Of a stretch of DNA of 64,000 nucleotides, positions 56,275 through 64,000 are shown one piece after another. The stretch is from Mycolicibacterium aurum (lineage in GTDB: Bacteria > Actinomycetota > Actinomycetes > Mycobacteriales > Mycobacteriaceae). The DNA lies in contig NZ_LR134356.1 of assembly GCF_900637195.1 (NCBI RefSeq), forward strand, positions 62,001-126,000, given 5' to 3'. A program made the translations under genes and the position numbers. Within the stretch, counting starts at the first letter, position 1. Each line of letters opens with the position of its first letter. The notes beneath the pieces were generated by a model that was not told the DNA's origin, did not search any database, and saw only the letters and a list, made by a program, of their open reading frames with translations.

Positions 56275-56715
56275 ATGCCGCTGGTGAGTAAGACGCTTGA
56301 GGTTGCGGCCTCGGCGGACACGATCATGGCCATCGTCGCCGACTTCGAGAACTATCCCCTGTGGAACGAAGAGATCAAGGGATGCTGGGTGCTCGCCCGG
56401 TACGACGACGGACGCCCCAGCCAGCTGCGGCTCGACGTGGTGGTGCAGGGCCAGTCCGGCACCTTCATCTCGGCGGTGTACTACCCGGGTGAGAACCAGA
56501 TCCAGACGGTCCTGCAGCAGGGCGATCATCTCGAGAAGCAGGAGCAGCGGTTCTCGGTGGTGGCCATGGGGCCGTCGTCCCTGCTGACCGTCGACCTCGA
56601 GGTGGAGACCAAGATGCCGGTCCCCGCCGTCATGGTGAAGAAGCTGATCGGTGACACCCTCGACTACCTCGCCGACAATCTGAAGGCGCGCGCCGAGCAG
56701 CTGGCCGCGTCCTAG
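56275..56715 (+). CDS. SRPBCC (polyketide cyclase/START-like) protein, TB18.5 family
   Basis: This SRPBCC-fold protein has 146 residues, and members bind hydrophobic ligands. Motifs are VAASADTIMAIVADFENYPLWN at the N-terminus and LIGDTLDYLADNLKARAE at the C-terminus. The length and position (two genes before mce1R) match TB18.5 (Rv0164). The function is unknown, but its constant proximity to mce1 suggests a lipid link. Confidence 0.88.
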   Translation: MPLVSKTLEVAASADTIMAIVADFENYPLWNEEIKGCWVLARYDDGRPSQLRLDVVVQGQSGTFISAVYYPGENQIQTVLQQGDHLEKQEQRFSVVAMGPSSLLTVDLEVETKMPVPAVMVKKLIGDTLDYLADNLKARAEQLAAS

Positions 56716-56724
56716 GCGGACCGC

Positions 56725-57069
56725 TCACCAGTCCGTGCTGACCAGGTTCCACCACTGCTCGTCATCGCGGGCGGTCAGCAGGACGGCCTGGGCGCGTAAT
56801 GCCATCGCCCTCGCGTAGATCCGGTGCTCGGTGCCGCGGGGCATCACGCCGGGACCGTAGTGACCACGGCGGAGCCGGCGCAGTCGTCCGCGGCGAACCT
56901 CCCAGCGCAGCGCGTCGGAGACGGTTTTCGACGCCGGTGCCGTGACCTCGAAGCCGTAGTGGTGCAGATCGTCGACGATGTCGGGAATCGACTGCGGTCC
57001 GCGCCGGAAGAGGTGGTCGGTGATCACGTAGCGCAGTTCGACGCCACGAAGCGCGAGTCTGGTCGCCAT
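56725..57069 (-). CDS. small hypothetical protein, winged-helix-like
   Basis: This 114-residue basic protein is not firmly recognised. The N-terminal part (ITDHLFRRGPQSIPDIVDDLHHYGFEV) reads like a winged-helix DNA-binding fold, with an RGRLRRLRRGHYGPG wing. The C-terminal helix ends in WWNLVSTDW. It converges with the SRPBCC gene nine bases away. Confidence 0.6.
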   Translation of the reverse strand: MATRLALRGVELRYVITDHLFRRGPQSIPDIVDDLHHYGFEVTAPASKTVSDALRWEVRRGRLRRLRRGHYGPGVMPRGTEHRIYARAMALRAQAVLLTARDDEQWWNLVSTDW

Positions 57070-57162
57070 GACCGCAGAGTGTCAGAGGGTGCCGACAAGT
57101 CCTTGGCGCGCGGCGGGCGAGGCACCTTGGCCGGACGCGCCCAGGCATCTGGTGCTGCCCGG

Positions 57163-57227
57163 CTATGAGCGACTTTGTCGCTCGTTCGATAGTTGGCCTA
57201 CGCGGACGCCGACAGTGTCGCTCATAG
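57163..57227. repeat. inverted repeats upstream of the winged-helix-like gene
   Basis: An 11-bp perfect inverted repeat joins 57163-57173 and 57217-57227. The left arm can instead pair locally with 57177-57183 (GAGCGAC-TTT-GTCGCTC). The two pairings exclude each other. The 226-base gap holds no gene and also contains CACAC/GTGTG flanking CCTCTATAT at 57233-57250. Confidence 0.6.
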
Positions 57228-57295
57228 GTGGGCACACCTCTATATGTGTGGGCGCCCAGCTGCGCGACGGTCGGTGATTGCCGGCCGCACGGACG

Positions 57296-57982
57296 TCAGC
57301 TCCAGAGCCCGACCTTCTCAAGCCAGTCCAGTAACCGGGCCAAGCCGTCGGTGAACTGCCCCTTGGTCAGCTCCACGACCGTGTCCACATCATGACTGCG
57401 CAGCGCCTCGATGAACGCCTCGTGGCTGGCGACGGCCGACCTGCCCCACGTCTCGTCGGTGGCGAAGAGCTGCGGCGGCAGGTAGCGCGTCGCGTGCAGC
57501 AGGAACCACGCCAGCTTCATCCGGCCGGCGGCGCGGTTGAACACCCGGTGGAACTCGAACTCGGTGGACGCGATCCGTGCAGGATCGTGATCGGCCACGG
57601 CAGCCGCCAGCTGTGCGTTCACCAGGGCGAGCTCGTCGATCTGGTCATCGGTGATTCGGCGTGCCGCGGTCGCAGAGAGCTCCTGGGCGATGGTGGACTG
57701 CAGCCAGAAGATGTCCTCGATGTCGGTACGCGACAATGGCATCACCCGGTGCCCGCGATGAGGCTCGAGCTCGACCATGCCCTCGCCGCGCAACGTGCGC
57801 AGCGCCTCGCGCACCGGAGTGATGCTCACCCCCAGCCGCGCGGCGGTCTCGTCGAGCCTGATGAACGTGTCGGGGCGTACCGCGCCGGTCATGATCTCGA
57901 CCCGAAGGCGGGCGGCGACTTCGTCCGAGAGTTGCTCCCGCCGCACCACGCCCGTGGCCGGCGTTCGAGCGGGAGCGTTCAT
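57296..57982 (-). CDS. mce1R: GntR-family repressor of mce1 (Mce1R)
   Basis: Mce1R is a GntR regulator of the FCD subgroup that represses the mce1 operon, probably in response to fatty acyl ligands (228 residues). The N-terminal winged helix is IRLDETAARLGVSITPVREALRTLRGEG. The FCD domain has the histidine-rich metal/ligand pocket (TEFEFHRVF, VASHEAF). It is divergent from fadD5 with 155 bases between, as in M. tuberculosis. Confidence 0.92.
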   Translation of the reverse strand: MNAPARTPATGVVRREQLSDEVAARLRVEIMTGAVRPDTFIRLDETAARLGVSITPVREALRTLRGEGMVELEPHRGHRVMPLSRTDIEDIFWLQSTIAQELSATAARRITDDQIDELALVNAQLAAAVADHDPARIASTEFEFHRVFNRAAGRMKLAWFLLHATRYLPPQLFATDETWGRSAVASHEAFIEALRSHDVDTVVELTKGQFTDGLARLLDWLEKVGLWS

Positions 57983-58087
57983 CGGTGGGGCCGCCTTTCC
58001 GGCGTGTCAGGTGCGTGGTTCCCGGGCCCGTCGGAGGGGCTTGTCCCCACGCCGCCTGAGCCATAGTGTGACCGAGGCAACATCATG

Positions 58088-58097
58088 TTTGATCAAA
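58088..58097. promoter_or_regulatory. palindrome in the mce1R-fadD5 gap
   Basis: TTTGATCAAA is a perfect 10-bp palindrome, and it overlaps a second dyad TGAT-CAAAT-ATCA (58090-58102). It lies about 40 bases before the fadD5 start. It is a candidate site for Mce1R, which would control both genes. Confidence 0.45.
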
Positions 58098-58137
58098 TAT
58101 CACCCTTCCGCAACCCATTCCGCTGGAGCAGGAGACG

Positions 58138-59805
58138 TTGACCGAACTCCCGGGGGCCGCCACCGAGCAGCCCTACCTGGCCCGTCGGCAGAACTGGACC
58201 ACCCAGCTCACCCGGCACGCACTGATGCAGCCCGGCGCCACGGCGCTGCGATTCCTGGGCCGCACCACCACCTGGGCCGAACTCGAGGCGCGCGTCAGTG
58301 CCTTGGCGGGGGCCCTGCACCAGCGCGGCGTCGGGTTCGGCGACCGGGTCCTGATCCTGATGCTCAACCGCACGGAGTTCATCGAGTCGGTGCTTGCGGT
58401 GAACAAACTCGGCGGCATTGCGGTGCCCGTCAACTTCCGGATGACGCCCGCGGAGATCGCGTTCCTGGTCTCCGACTGTTCCGCCGACGTGATCATCACC
58501 GAGTCGGTGCTCGCCGGTGTCGCGACTGCCGTCCGAGACCTCGATCCGACGCTGGCCACGGTCATCGTCGCCGGCGGAGGCGCCACCGACGGCGTCCTGG
58601 ACTACGACGACGTGCTGTCCGCGGGAGGAAAGGTGCCCGCAGCAGACATCGCGGTGGACATCCCCAACGACTCGCCCGCTCTGATCATGTACACCTCCGG
58701 AACCACCGGCAGGCCCAAAGGCGCTGTGCTGACCCACACCAACCTGACGGGTCAGGTGATGACGCTCCTGTTCACCAACGGTGCGGACATCAACAACGAC
58801 ATCGGCTTCATCGGCGTGCCGCTCTTCCACATCGCCGGCGTCGGCAGCATCGTCTCCGGGCTGCTGCTCGGCAGGCCGACGGTGCTCTACCCGGTGGGCG
58901 CATTCGACCCGAACGAACTTCTCGACGTACTTCAAGCCGAGAAGGTCAGCGGGATCTTCCTGGTGCCTGCGCAGTGGCAGGCGGTGTGCGCCGCCCAGCA
59001 GTCGAACCCGCGAGATCTGAAGCTGCGCTTCCTGTCCTGGGGCGCCGCGCCGGCGTCCGACACGCTGCTCCGTCAGATGTCTGACACATTTCCCGGAGCG
59101 CAGATCCTTGCCGCCTTCGGGCAGACCGAAATGTCACCGGTGACCTGCATGTTGTTGGGCGACGACGCGCTGCGCAAGATCGGCTCGGTCGGCAAGGTGA
59201 TCCCGACGGTGTCCGCGCGCATCGTCGACGAGGACATGAACGACGTACCGGTGGGCCAGGTCGGCGAGATCGTGTACCGCGCCCCGACGCTGATGGCCGG
59301 CTACTGGAACAACCCCGCCGCCACCGCCGAAGCGTTCGCCGGTGGATGGTTCCACTCGGGTGACCTGGTGCGTCAGGACGATGAGGGTTACATCTGGGTC
59401 GTCGACCGTAAAAAGGACATGATCATCTCCGGTGGCGAGAACATCTATTGCGCCGAAGTCGAGAACGTCCTCGCCGCCCACCCCGACATCGTCGAGGTCG
59501 CGGTGATCGGGCGCGCGCACCCGAAATGGGGGGAGGTTCCCGTTGCTGTGGCCGTGCTGCGAAGTTCGCTGGGATCGGCGCAGGATGGCAGCCTCGCGCT
59601 CGCAGATCTGGAACAGTTTCTCGCCGAACGGCTCGCCCGCTACAAATTTCCGAAGGCCCTCGAGGTGATCGACGCGCTGCCGCGAAACCCCGCCGGCAAG
59701 GTTCTCAAGACGGAACTGAGACGACGCTTCGCTGCGCAGACATCCATTGACGCGGGCGAAAGTTCCACTCCGCCAACGGTTTCAGCTGTGCCGCAACGGG
59801 ATTAG
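58138..59805 (+). CDS. fadD5: fatty-acid-CoA ligase FadD5
   Basis: FadD5 activates fatty acids to acyl-CoA or acyl-AMP and is the first gene of mce1 (555 residues). AMP-binding motifs are YTSGTTGRPKG, GWFHSGDLV and the C-terminal RNPAGKVLKTEL. The start is TTG 58138, with AGGAG just before it (GGAGCAGGAGACG); no ATG or GTG is better placed. It is close to the M. tuberculosis FadD5 in sequence from the first conserved segment (QQPYLARRQNW). Confidence 0.94.
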   Translation: MTELPGAATEQPYLARRQNWTTQLTRHALMQPGATALRFLGRTTTWAELEARVSALAGALHQRGVGFGDRVLILMLNRTEFIESVLAVNKLGGIAVPVNFRMTPAEIAFLVSDCSADVIITESVLAGVATAVRDLDPTLATVIVAGGGATDGVLDYDDVLSAGGKVPAADIAVDIPNDSPALIMYTSGTTGRPKGAVLTHTNLTGQVMTLLFTNGADINNDIGFIGVPLFHIAGVGSIVSGLLLGRPTVLYPVGAFDPNELLDVLQAEKVSGIFLVPAQWQAVCAAQQSNPRDLKLRFLSWGAAPASDTLLRQMSDTFPGAQILAAFGQTEMSPVTCMLLGDDALRKIGSVGKVIPTVSARIVDEDMNDVPVGQVGEIVYRAPTLMAGYWNNPAATAEAFAGGWFHSGDLVRQDDEGYIWVVDRKKDMIISGGENIYCAEVENVLAAHPDIVEVAVIGRAHPKWGEVPVAVAVLRSSLGSAQDGSLALADLEQFLAERLARYKFPKALEVIDALPRNPAGKVLKTELRRRFAAQTSIDAGESSTPPTVSAVPQRD

Positions 59806-59902
59806 CCGGGGGATCTGACATTTGCTAACGGTTACGTACTCAATCCCGCCGATGCGGTACATGGCGCTGACAGCATCGGGTACAGTCCGGTGGTCTGTCT
59901 TA

Positions 59903-59916
59903 CTACCGACCGGTAG
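59903..59916. promoter_or_regulatory. TetR-type operator between fadD5 and yrbE1A
   Basis: CTACCG-AC-CGGTAG is a perfect inverted repeat of the pattern bound by many TetR regulators. It lies in the 213-base gap of the mce1 operon, 16 bases after TACAGT (59881-59886), a possible -10. It may give the transporter genes a separate control from fadD5. Confidence 0.5.
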
Positions 59917-60018
59917 GGAGACCGTGCTCACACGATCGGGGTTCGGGCTGGAGGGGAGCGTGCGACAGATGCTGCCGATGCGCTACGCCGGTGCCGGTCT
60001 GGTCGCGGGAGTCGGCCG

Positions 60019-60816
60019 ATGACGACATCTTCGAATCTCAGCGGCTACGTCCGGGATCAGGTGCGGCCGGGTCTCGAAGCCGTCGGCGGCTTCGTTCGCA
60101 TGGTCGTGCTGACCGGCAAGGCGTTGCTTCGTCCGCCGTTCCAGTGGCGCGAATTCATCCTGCAGAGCTGGTTCCTGCTGCGCGTGGCGTTCCTGCCCAC
60201 GATCGCCGTGTCGATCCCGCTCACCGTGCTGCTGATCTTCACCCTGAACATCCTGCTGACCGAATTCGGTGCCGCCGACATCTCCGGCGCCGGTGCCGCC
60301 CTGGCCGCCGTGACCCAGCTGGGCCCGCTGGTCACCGTGCTCGTGGTGGCCGGTGCCGGATCAACAGCGATCTGCGCCGACCTCGGCGCCCGGACCATCC
60401 GCGAAGAGATCGACGCCCTCGAAGTGCTCGGCATCGACCCCATCCACCGGCTGGTGGTGCCCCGGGTGGTCGCGTCGACGTTCGTGGCCATGCTCCTCAA
60501 CGGCGCGGTCATCACCATCGGTCTGGTCGGCGGCTTCATCTTCGGCGTGTATCTGCAGAACGTCTCGGCGGGCGCCTACGTCTCGACCCTCACCCTCGTC
60601 ACGGGCCTGCCCGAGGTGCTCATCTCCCTCGTCAAGGCGCTCACCTTCGGGCTGATCGCCGGTCTGGTCGGCTGCTACCGCGGCCTGACGGTCGCCGGCG
60701 GCGCCAAGGGCGTCGGCACCGCGGTGAACGAGACCCTGGTGCTGTGCGTGATCGCGCTCTTCGCCGTCAACGTCGTACTGACCACCATCGGTGTCCGATT
60801 CGGAACGGGGAGCTGA
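60019..60816 (+). CDS. yrbE1A: MlaE-family permease YrbE1A
   Basis: YrbE1A is a permease subunit of the Mce1 lipid importer (265 residues). Five or so membrane spans are present, and the conserved cytoplasmic loop EEIDALEVLGIDP, which contacts the ATPase, is intact. The match to M. tuberculosis YrbE1A extends over the full length from MTTSSNLSGYVRDQ. Confidence 0.96.
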   Translation: MTTSSNLSGYVRDQVRPGLEAVGGFVRMVVLTGKALLRPPFQWREFILQSWFLLRVAFLPTIAVSIPLTVLLIFTLNILLTEFGAADISGAGAALAAVTQLGPLVTVLVVAGAGSTAICADLGARTIREEIDALEVLGIDPIHRLVVPRVVASTFVAMLLNGAVITIGLVGGFIFGVYLQNVSAGAYVSTLTLVTGLPEVLISLVKALTFGLIAGLVGCYRGLTVAGGAKGVGTAVNETLVLCVIALFAVNVVLTTIGVRFGTGS

Positions 60817-60817
60817 C

Positions 60818-61690
60818 GTGTCAGATACCGCCGCCGTCCTCCGCTCCCGGTTTCCCCGCGGGGTCGCACGCGCCGAGAAGCTCGTCGGGGCCCCGGGCCG
60901 GGGCCTCGACAGCGTGGGCCACGTCGCGTGGTTCGTCGTCACCGCCATCGGTTCGATCGGGCACGCGCTGCGCTACTACCGCAAGGAGACGCTGCGACTG
61001 ATCGCCGAGATCGGCATGGGTACCGGCGCCATGGCGGTGATCGGTGGCACTGTCGCGATCGTCGGATTCGTCACCCTGTCCGGCTCGTCGCTGGTGGCCA
61101 TCCAGGGCTTCGCGTCCCTGGGCAACATCGGTGTGGAGGCGTTCACCGGCTTCTTCGCCGCCCTGATCAACGTGCGCATCGCCGCGCCCGTCGTCGCAGG
61201 CCAAGCCCTGGCTGCCACGGTGGGGGCAGGTGCCACAGCCGAACTCGGCGCCATGCGCATCAGCGAGGAGATCGACGCCCTCGAGGTGATGGGGATCAAG
61301 TCGATCTCCTACCTCGTCTCGACGCGCATCATGGCCGGCTTCATCGTGATCATCCCGCTCTACGCCATGGCGATCATCATGTCGTTCCTGTCGGCGCAGG
61401 TGACCACCACGCTGTTCTACGGCCAGTCCATCGGCACCTACGAGCACTACTTCCGGACCTTCCTGCGGCCCGATGACGTGTTCTGGTCGTTCGTGCAGGC
61501 GATCGTCATCTCCGTCATCGTCATGCTGAACCACTGCTACTACGGCTTCTTCGCCAGCGGCGGTCCGGTCGGCGTCGGAGAGGCCGTCGGCCGGTCGATG
61601 CGGGCATCGCTGGTGGCCATCGTGTGTGTCGTCCTGTTCGCTTCGTTGGCCCTCTACGGCGTCGACCCGAACTTCAATCTGACGGTGTAG
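60818..61690 (+). CDS. yrbE1B: MlaE-family permease YrbE1B
   Basis: YrbE1B is the second permease subunit (290 residues). It has the loop EEIDALEVMGIKS and similar spans. GTG 60818 lies one base after the yrbE1A stop and gives the family length; a longer frame from 60791 would overlap yrbE1A. Confidence 0.94.
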   Translation: MSDTAAVLRSRFPRGVARAEKLVGAPGRGLDSVGHVAWFVVTAIGSIGHALRYYRKETLRLIAEIGMGTGAMAVIGGTVAIVGFVTLSGSSLVAIQGFASLGNIGVEAFTGFFAALINVRIAAPVVAGQALAATVGAGATAELGAMRISEEIDALEVMGIKSISYLVSTRIMAGFIVIIPLYAMAIIMSFLSAQVTTTLFYGQSIGTYEHYFRTFLRPDDVFWSFVQAIVISVIVMLNHCYYGFFASGGPVGVGEAVGRSMRASLVAIVCVVLFASLALYGVDPNFNLTV

Positions 61691-61692
61691 CG

Positions 61693-62910
61693 ATGACAGC
61701 CCCGGTGAACGACACGCGCCAGCCCCCGTACAAGATCGCGGGTCTGGTCCTCACGATCATCACGATCATCGCAATCGTGTTGGTGTACCTGCAGTTCCGC
61801 GGTGACTTCCTGAATCGCACGGAGCTGACGATGATGTCCGGGCGGTCGGGTCTGTCGCTGGACAAGGGCGCCAAGGTCACCTACAACGGCGTCGAGATCG
61901 GTCGCGTCGGCGACGTGCAACAGGTGGCCGTCGACGGTGACCCGCGCGCCAAGATCGTGCTCGAGGTGGATCCCAAGTATCTGGATCTGATGCCGCAGAA
62001 CGTCGAGGCCGACATCAGCGCGACGACCGTGTTCGGCAACAAGTACGTCTCGTTCTTCTCGCCGAAAGATCCCTCCACGGCCCGCATCGACGCCGCCCAG
62101 GTCATCGACGTCAGCTCGGTCACCACCGAGTTCAACACGCTGTTCGAGACCGTCGTGGAGGTCGCCGGACAGGTCGACCCGATCAAGCTGAACCAGACGC
62201 TGACCGCCACCGCGCAGGCGCTCGACGGGCTCGGCGACCGCTTCGGGCAGTCGATCGAGAACGGCAACCAGATCCTCGCCGAGATCAACCCGCAGATGCC
62301 GCAGATCCGCCGGGACAACCAGCTGCTGGCCGACTTGGGCGAGGTGTACGCCGACGCCGCGCCGGACCTGTTCGACGGACTGCAGAATGCGGTCACCACC
62401 GCCCGCACCCTGAACGAACAGCAGGGCAACGTCGACCAGGCACTCATGGCCGCCGTCGGGTTCGGAAACACCGGCGGCGACATCTTCGAGCGGGGCGGTC
62501 CGTACCTGACGCGGGGAGCAGAGGACCTGCTGCCCACGTCCGCGCTGCTCGACGAGTACAGCCCCGCGCTGTTCTGCACCATCCGCAACTACCACGACGT
62601 CGAGCCGAAGATCGCCTCCGCGCTCGGCGGCAACGGATACTCGCTGCGCACCAACTCCGAGATCCTCGGCCTCGGTGCCGGCAACGCGTACGTCTACCCG
62701 GACAACCTGCCGCGCGTGAACGCCAGGGGCGGACCCGGCGGCAAGCCGGGCTGCTGGCAGCCCATCACGCGGGACCTGTGGCCTGCGCCGTATCTGGTGT
62801 TGGACACCGGCGCGTCGATCGCTCCGTACAACCACATCGGTCTGGGCCAGCCACTGTTCACCGAGTACGTCTGGGGACGCCAGGTGGGGGAGCACACGAT
62901 CAACCCATGA
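61693..62910 (+). CDS. mce1A: Mce family protein Mce1A
   Basis: Mce1A is one of the six Mce proteins forming the periplasmic lipid conduit of Mce1, which imports fatty and mycolic acids (405 residues). The N-terminal anchor is at about residues 13-35, the MCE domain holds the LxxxKGAKVTYNGVEIGRVGDV region, and a helical C-terminal part follows. It is shorter at the C-terminus than the 454-residue M. tuberculosis protein. It starts two bases after yrbE1B and its stop overlaps mce1B (ATGA). Confidence 0.95.
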   Translation: MTAPVNDTRQPPYKIAGLVLTIITIIAIVLVYLQFRGDFLNRTELTMMSGRSGLSLDKGAKVTYNGVEIGRVGDVQQVAVDGDPRAKIVLEVDPKYLDLMPQNVEADISATTVFGNKYVSFFSPKDPSTARIDAAQVIDVSSVTTEFNTLFETVVEVAGQVDPIKLNQTLTATAQALDGLGDRFGQSIENGNQILAEINPQMPQIRRDNQLLADLGEVYADAAPDLFDGLQNAVTTARTLNEQQGNVDQALMAAVGFGNTGGDIFERGGPYLTRGAEDLLPTSALLDEYSPALFCTIRNYHDVEPKIASALGGNGYSLRTNSEILGLGAGNAYVYPDNLPRVNARGGPGGKPGCWQPITRDLWPAPYLVLDTGASIAPYNHIGLGQPLFTEYVWGRQVGEHTINP

Positions 62911-63938
62911 GAATCACCGGAACAGCCATCAAGCTGGGCGCACTCTCGCTGGTGCTCCTCGTGTTCACCGCGATCATCGTCGTGGTGTTCGGTCAGATGC
63001 GCTTCGACCGCACCAACGGATACTCGGCGATCTTCTCCAACGCCAGCGGCCTGCGTGCCGGCCAGTTCGTCCGCGCCTCCGGGGTGGAGGTCGGCAAGGT
63101 CAAAGATGTCGTGCTGATCGAGAACGGCTCGAAGGTCAGGGTCGATTTCGACGTCGACCGTTCGCTGGAGCTGTTCGACGAGACGACGGCGTCGGTGCGG
63201 TACCTCAACCTCATCGGTGACCGGTACATGGAGCTCACCCGGGGCGAGAGCAACACCAGGCTGGGCGCGGGCGGGACCATCCCGATCGAACGCACGCAGC
63301 CCGCCCTCGACCTCGACGCGCTGATCGGCGGGTTCCGCCCCGTCTTCCAGTCGCTGGAACCGGAGAAGGTCAACACGATCGCACAGTCGATCATCACGGT
63401 GTTCCAGGGCCAGGGCGGCACCATCAACGACATCCTCGACCAGACGGCGTCGCTGACGTCGGCGCTGGCCGACCGCGACCAGGCCATCGGCGAGGTGGTC
63501 AACAACCTGAACACCGTGCTGGCCACCGTGGTCAAGCACCAGCAGCAATTCGACGACACGGTCAAGAATTTCGAGGTTCTCATCACCGGGCTGAAGAATC
63601 GTGCCGATCCGCTCGCCGAGGCCGTGGGCGACATCAGCGACTCGGCGGGCACCATCGCCGACCTGCTCGCCGACAACCGTCCGCTGCTGCAGAGCACGGT
63701 CGGTCGCCTCGAACAGATCCAGCAGCCGTTGGTCGACCAGAAGGACGAGCTCAATGACCTCCTGGTCCGGGTTCCCGAGGCGCTCAACATCATCGGCCGT
63801 GCCGGCGGTGTCTACGGCGACTTCTTCAACTTCTATGCCTGCGACGTGTCGTTGAAGCTCAACGGCCTGCAACCCGGTGGCCCGGTGCGCACCGTCAAGG
63901 TCTGGAGCCAGCCCTCGGGTAGGTGCGCGCCGAAATGA
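62907..63938 (+). CDS. mce1B: Mce family protein Mce1B
   Basis: Mce1B is the second Mce subunit (343 residues). It has a membrane anchor at about residues 8-28, an MCE domain with ASGLRAGQFVRASGVEVGKV and a long helical part. The C-terminus holds two cysteines (C near NFYACDVSLKL and GRCAPK). ATG 62907 overlaps the mce1A stop, and its stop overlaps mce1C. Confidence 0.95.
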   Translation: MRITGTAIKLGALSLVLLVFTAIIVVVFGQMRFDRTNGYSAIFSNASGLRAGQFVRASGVEVGKVKDVVLIENGSKVRVDFDVDRSLELFDETTASVRYLNLIGDRYMELTRGESNTRLGAGGTIPIERTQPALDLDALIGGFRPVFQSLEPEKVNTIAQSIITVFQGQGGTINDILDQTASLTSALADRDQAIGEVVNNLNTVLATVVKHQQQFDDTVKNFEVLITGLKNRADPLAEAVGDISDSAGTIADLLADNRPLLQSTVGRLEQIQQPLVDQKDELNDLLVRVPEALNIIGRAGGVYGDFFNFYACDVSLKLNGLQPGGPVRTVKVWSQPSGRCAPK

Positions 63939-64000
63939 GAGTTCTCGAAGGGTCCAACCGCGTCCGGTCGGGATTGATGGGCATCATCATCCTGATCGTC
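63935..64000 (+). CDS. mce1C: Mce family protein Mce1C (cut by window end)
   Basis: The first 22 codons are present, from an ATG that overlaps the mce1B stop (ATGA). They encode a basic start (MRVLEGSNRVRSG) and the beginning of a membrane anchor (GIIILIV). The name rests on operon order. Confidence 0.85.
   Translation, partial: MRVLEGSNRVRSGLMGIIILIV

Noticed and set aside
59822..60022. A 66-codon frame between fadD5 and yrbE1A
   Set aside because: It has no ribosome site and runs across the operator dyad; its sequence shows no family feature.

Overview
The window is a contiguous piece of a high-GC actinobacterial chromosome. Gene content and order identify it as a mycobacterium, most likely a rapid-growing environmental one (Mycolicibacterium type). 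It has an ESX-1 type VII secretion locus, an mce1 operon and a block whose order matches the M. tuberculosis Rv0144-Rv0170 region as I remember it. It also has a complete fructose phosphotransferase system, which M. tuberculosis lacks. I cannot name the species from sequence alone.

Bases 1-22269 are the ESX-1 locus. A forward series runs eccA1 (5' end outside the window), eccB1, eccCa1, eccCb1, PE35, PPE68, esxB, esxA, espI, eccD1, an espJ-like gene and a small EspC/EspF-like gene. A converging reverse series runs, in transcription order, mycP1, eccE1, espB, espL, an unnamed membrane-anchored protein, espK, and a second unnamed protein of the same family. The ATPases, membrane channel, protease and WXG100/PE/PPE/Esp substrates form one secretion machine. 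The two unnamed proteins flanking espK are paralogues. Each carries two copies of a roughly 107-residue unit bounded by cysteines, and I do not recognise the family. One of them and the 5' part of espK lie in a clearly lower-GC segment.

Bases 22448-28346 hold the fructose PTS: a reverse operon (DeoR-type regulator, 1-phosphofructokinase, fused EIIABC, HPr) and a divergent ptsI (enzyme I) with a predicted leaderless promoter and a palindromic operator.

Bases 28494-34292 carry an epoxide-hydrolase-like enzyme, a small methyltransferase, a pirin, a FUSC-type membrane protein, a small membrane protein and a TetR regulator. Bases 34460-44574 follow the Rv0144-Rv0154c order with insertions: TetR, SAM methyltransferase, aldehyde dehydrogenase, SDR, quinone oxidoreductase, then a HAD hydrolase, methyltransferase, DUF456 protein and DUF559 protein, then ptpB and fadE2. 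A 33-bp tandem repeat and a 22-bp-arm inverted repeat lie in this stretch.

Bases 44729-57069 contain a GT4-like glycosyltransferase, a NarL-type two-component pair, the proton-translocating transhydrogenase (pntA, pntB), a zinc alcohol dehydrogenase, a taurine/sulfonate-type ABC transporter, a zinc-ribbon protein, a TetR regulator, an SRPBCC protein and a small unknown. Bases 57296-64000 are mce1R and the start of the mce1 lipid-import operon (fadD5, yrbE1A, yrbE1B, mce1A, mce1B, and mce1C cut by the window end).

I saw no tRNA, rRNA, CRISPR array or insertion sequence, and no stretch over 300 bases without a gene.
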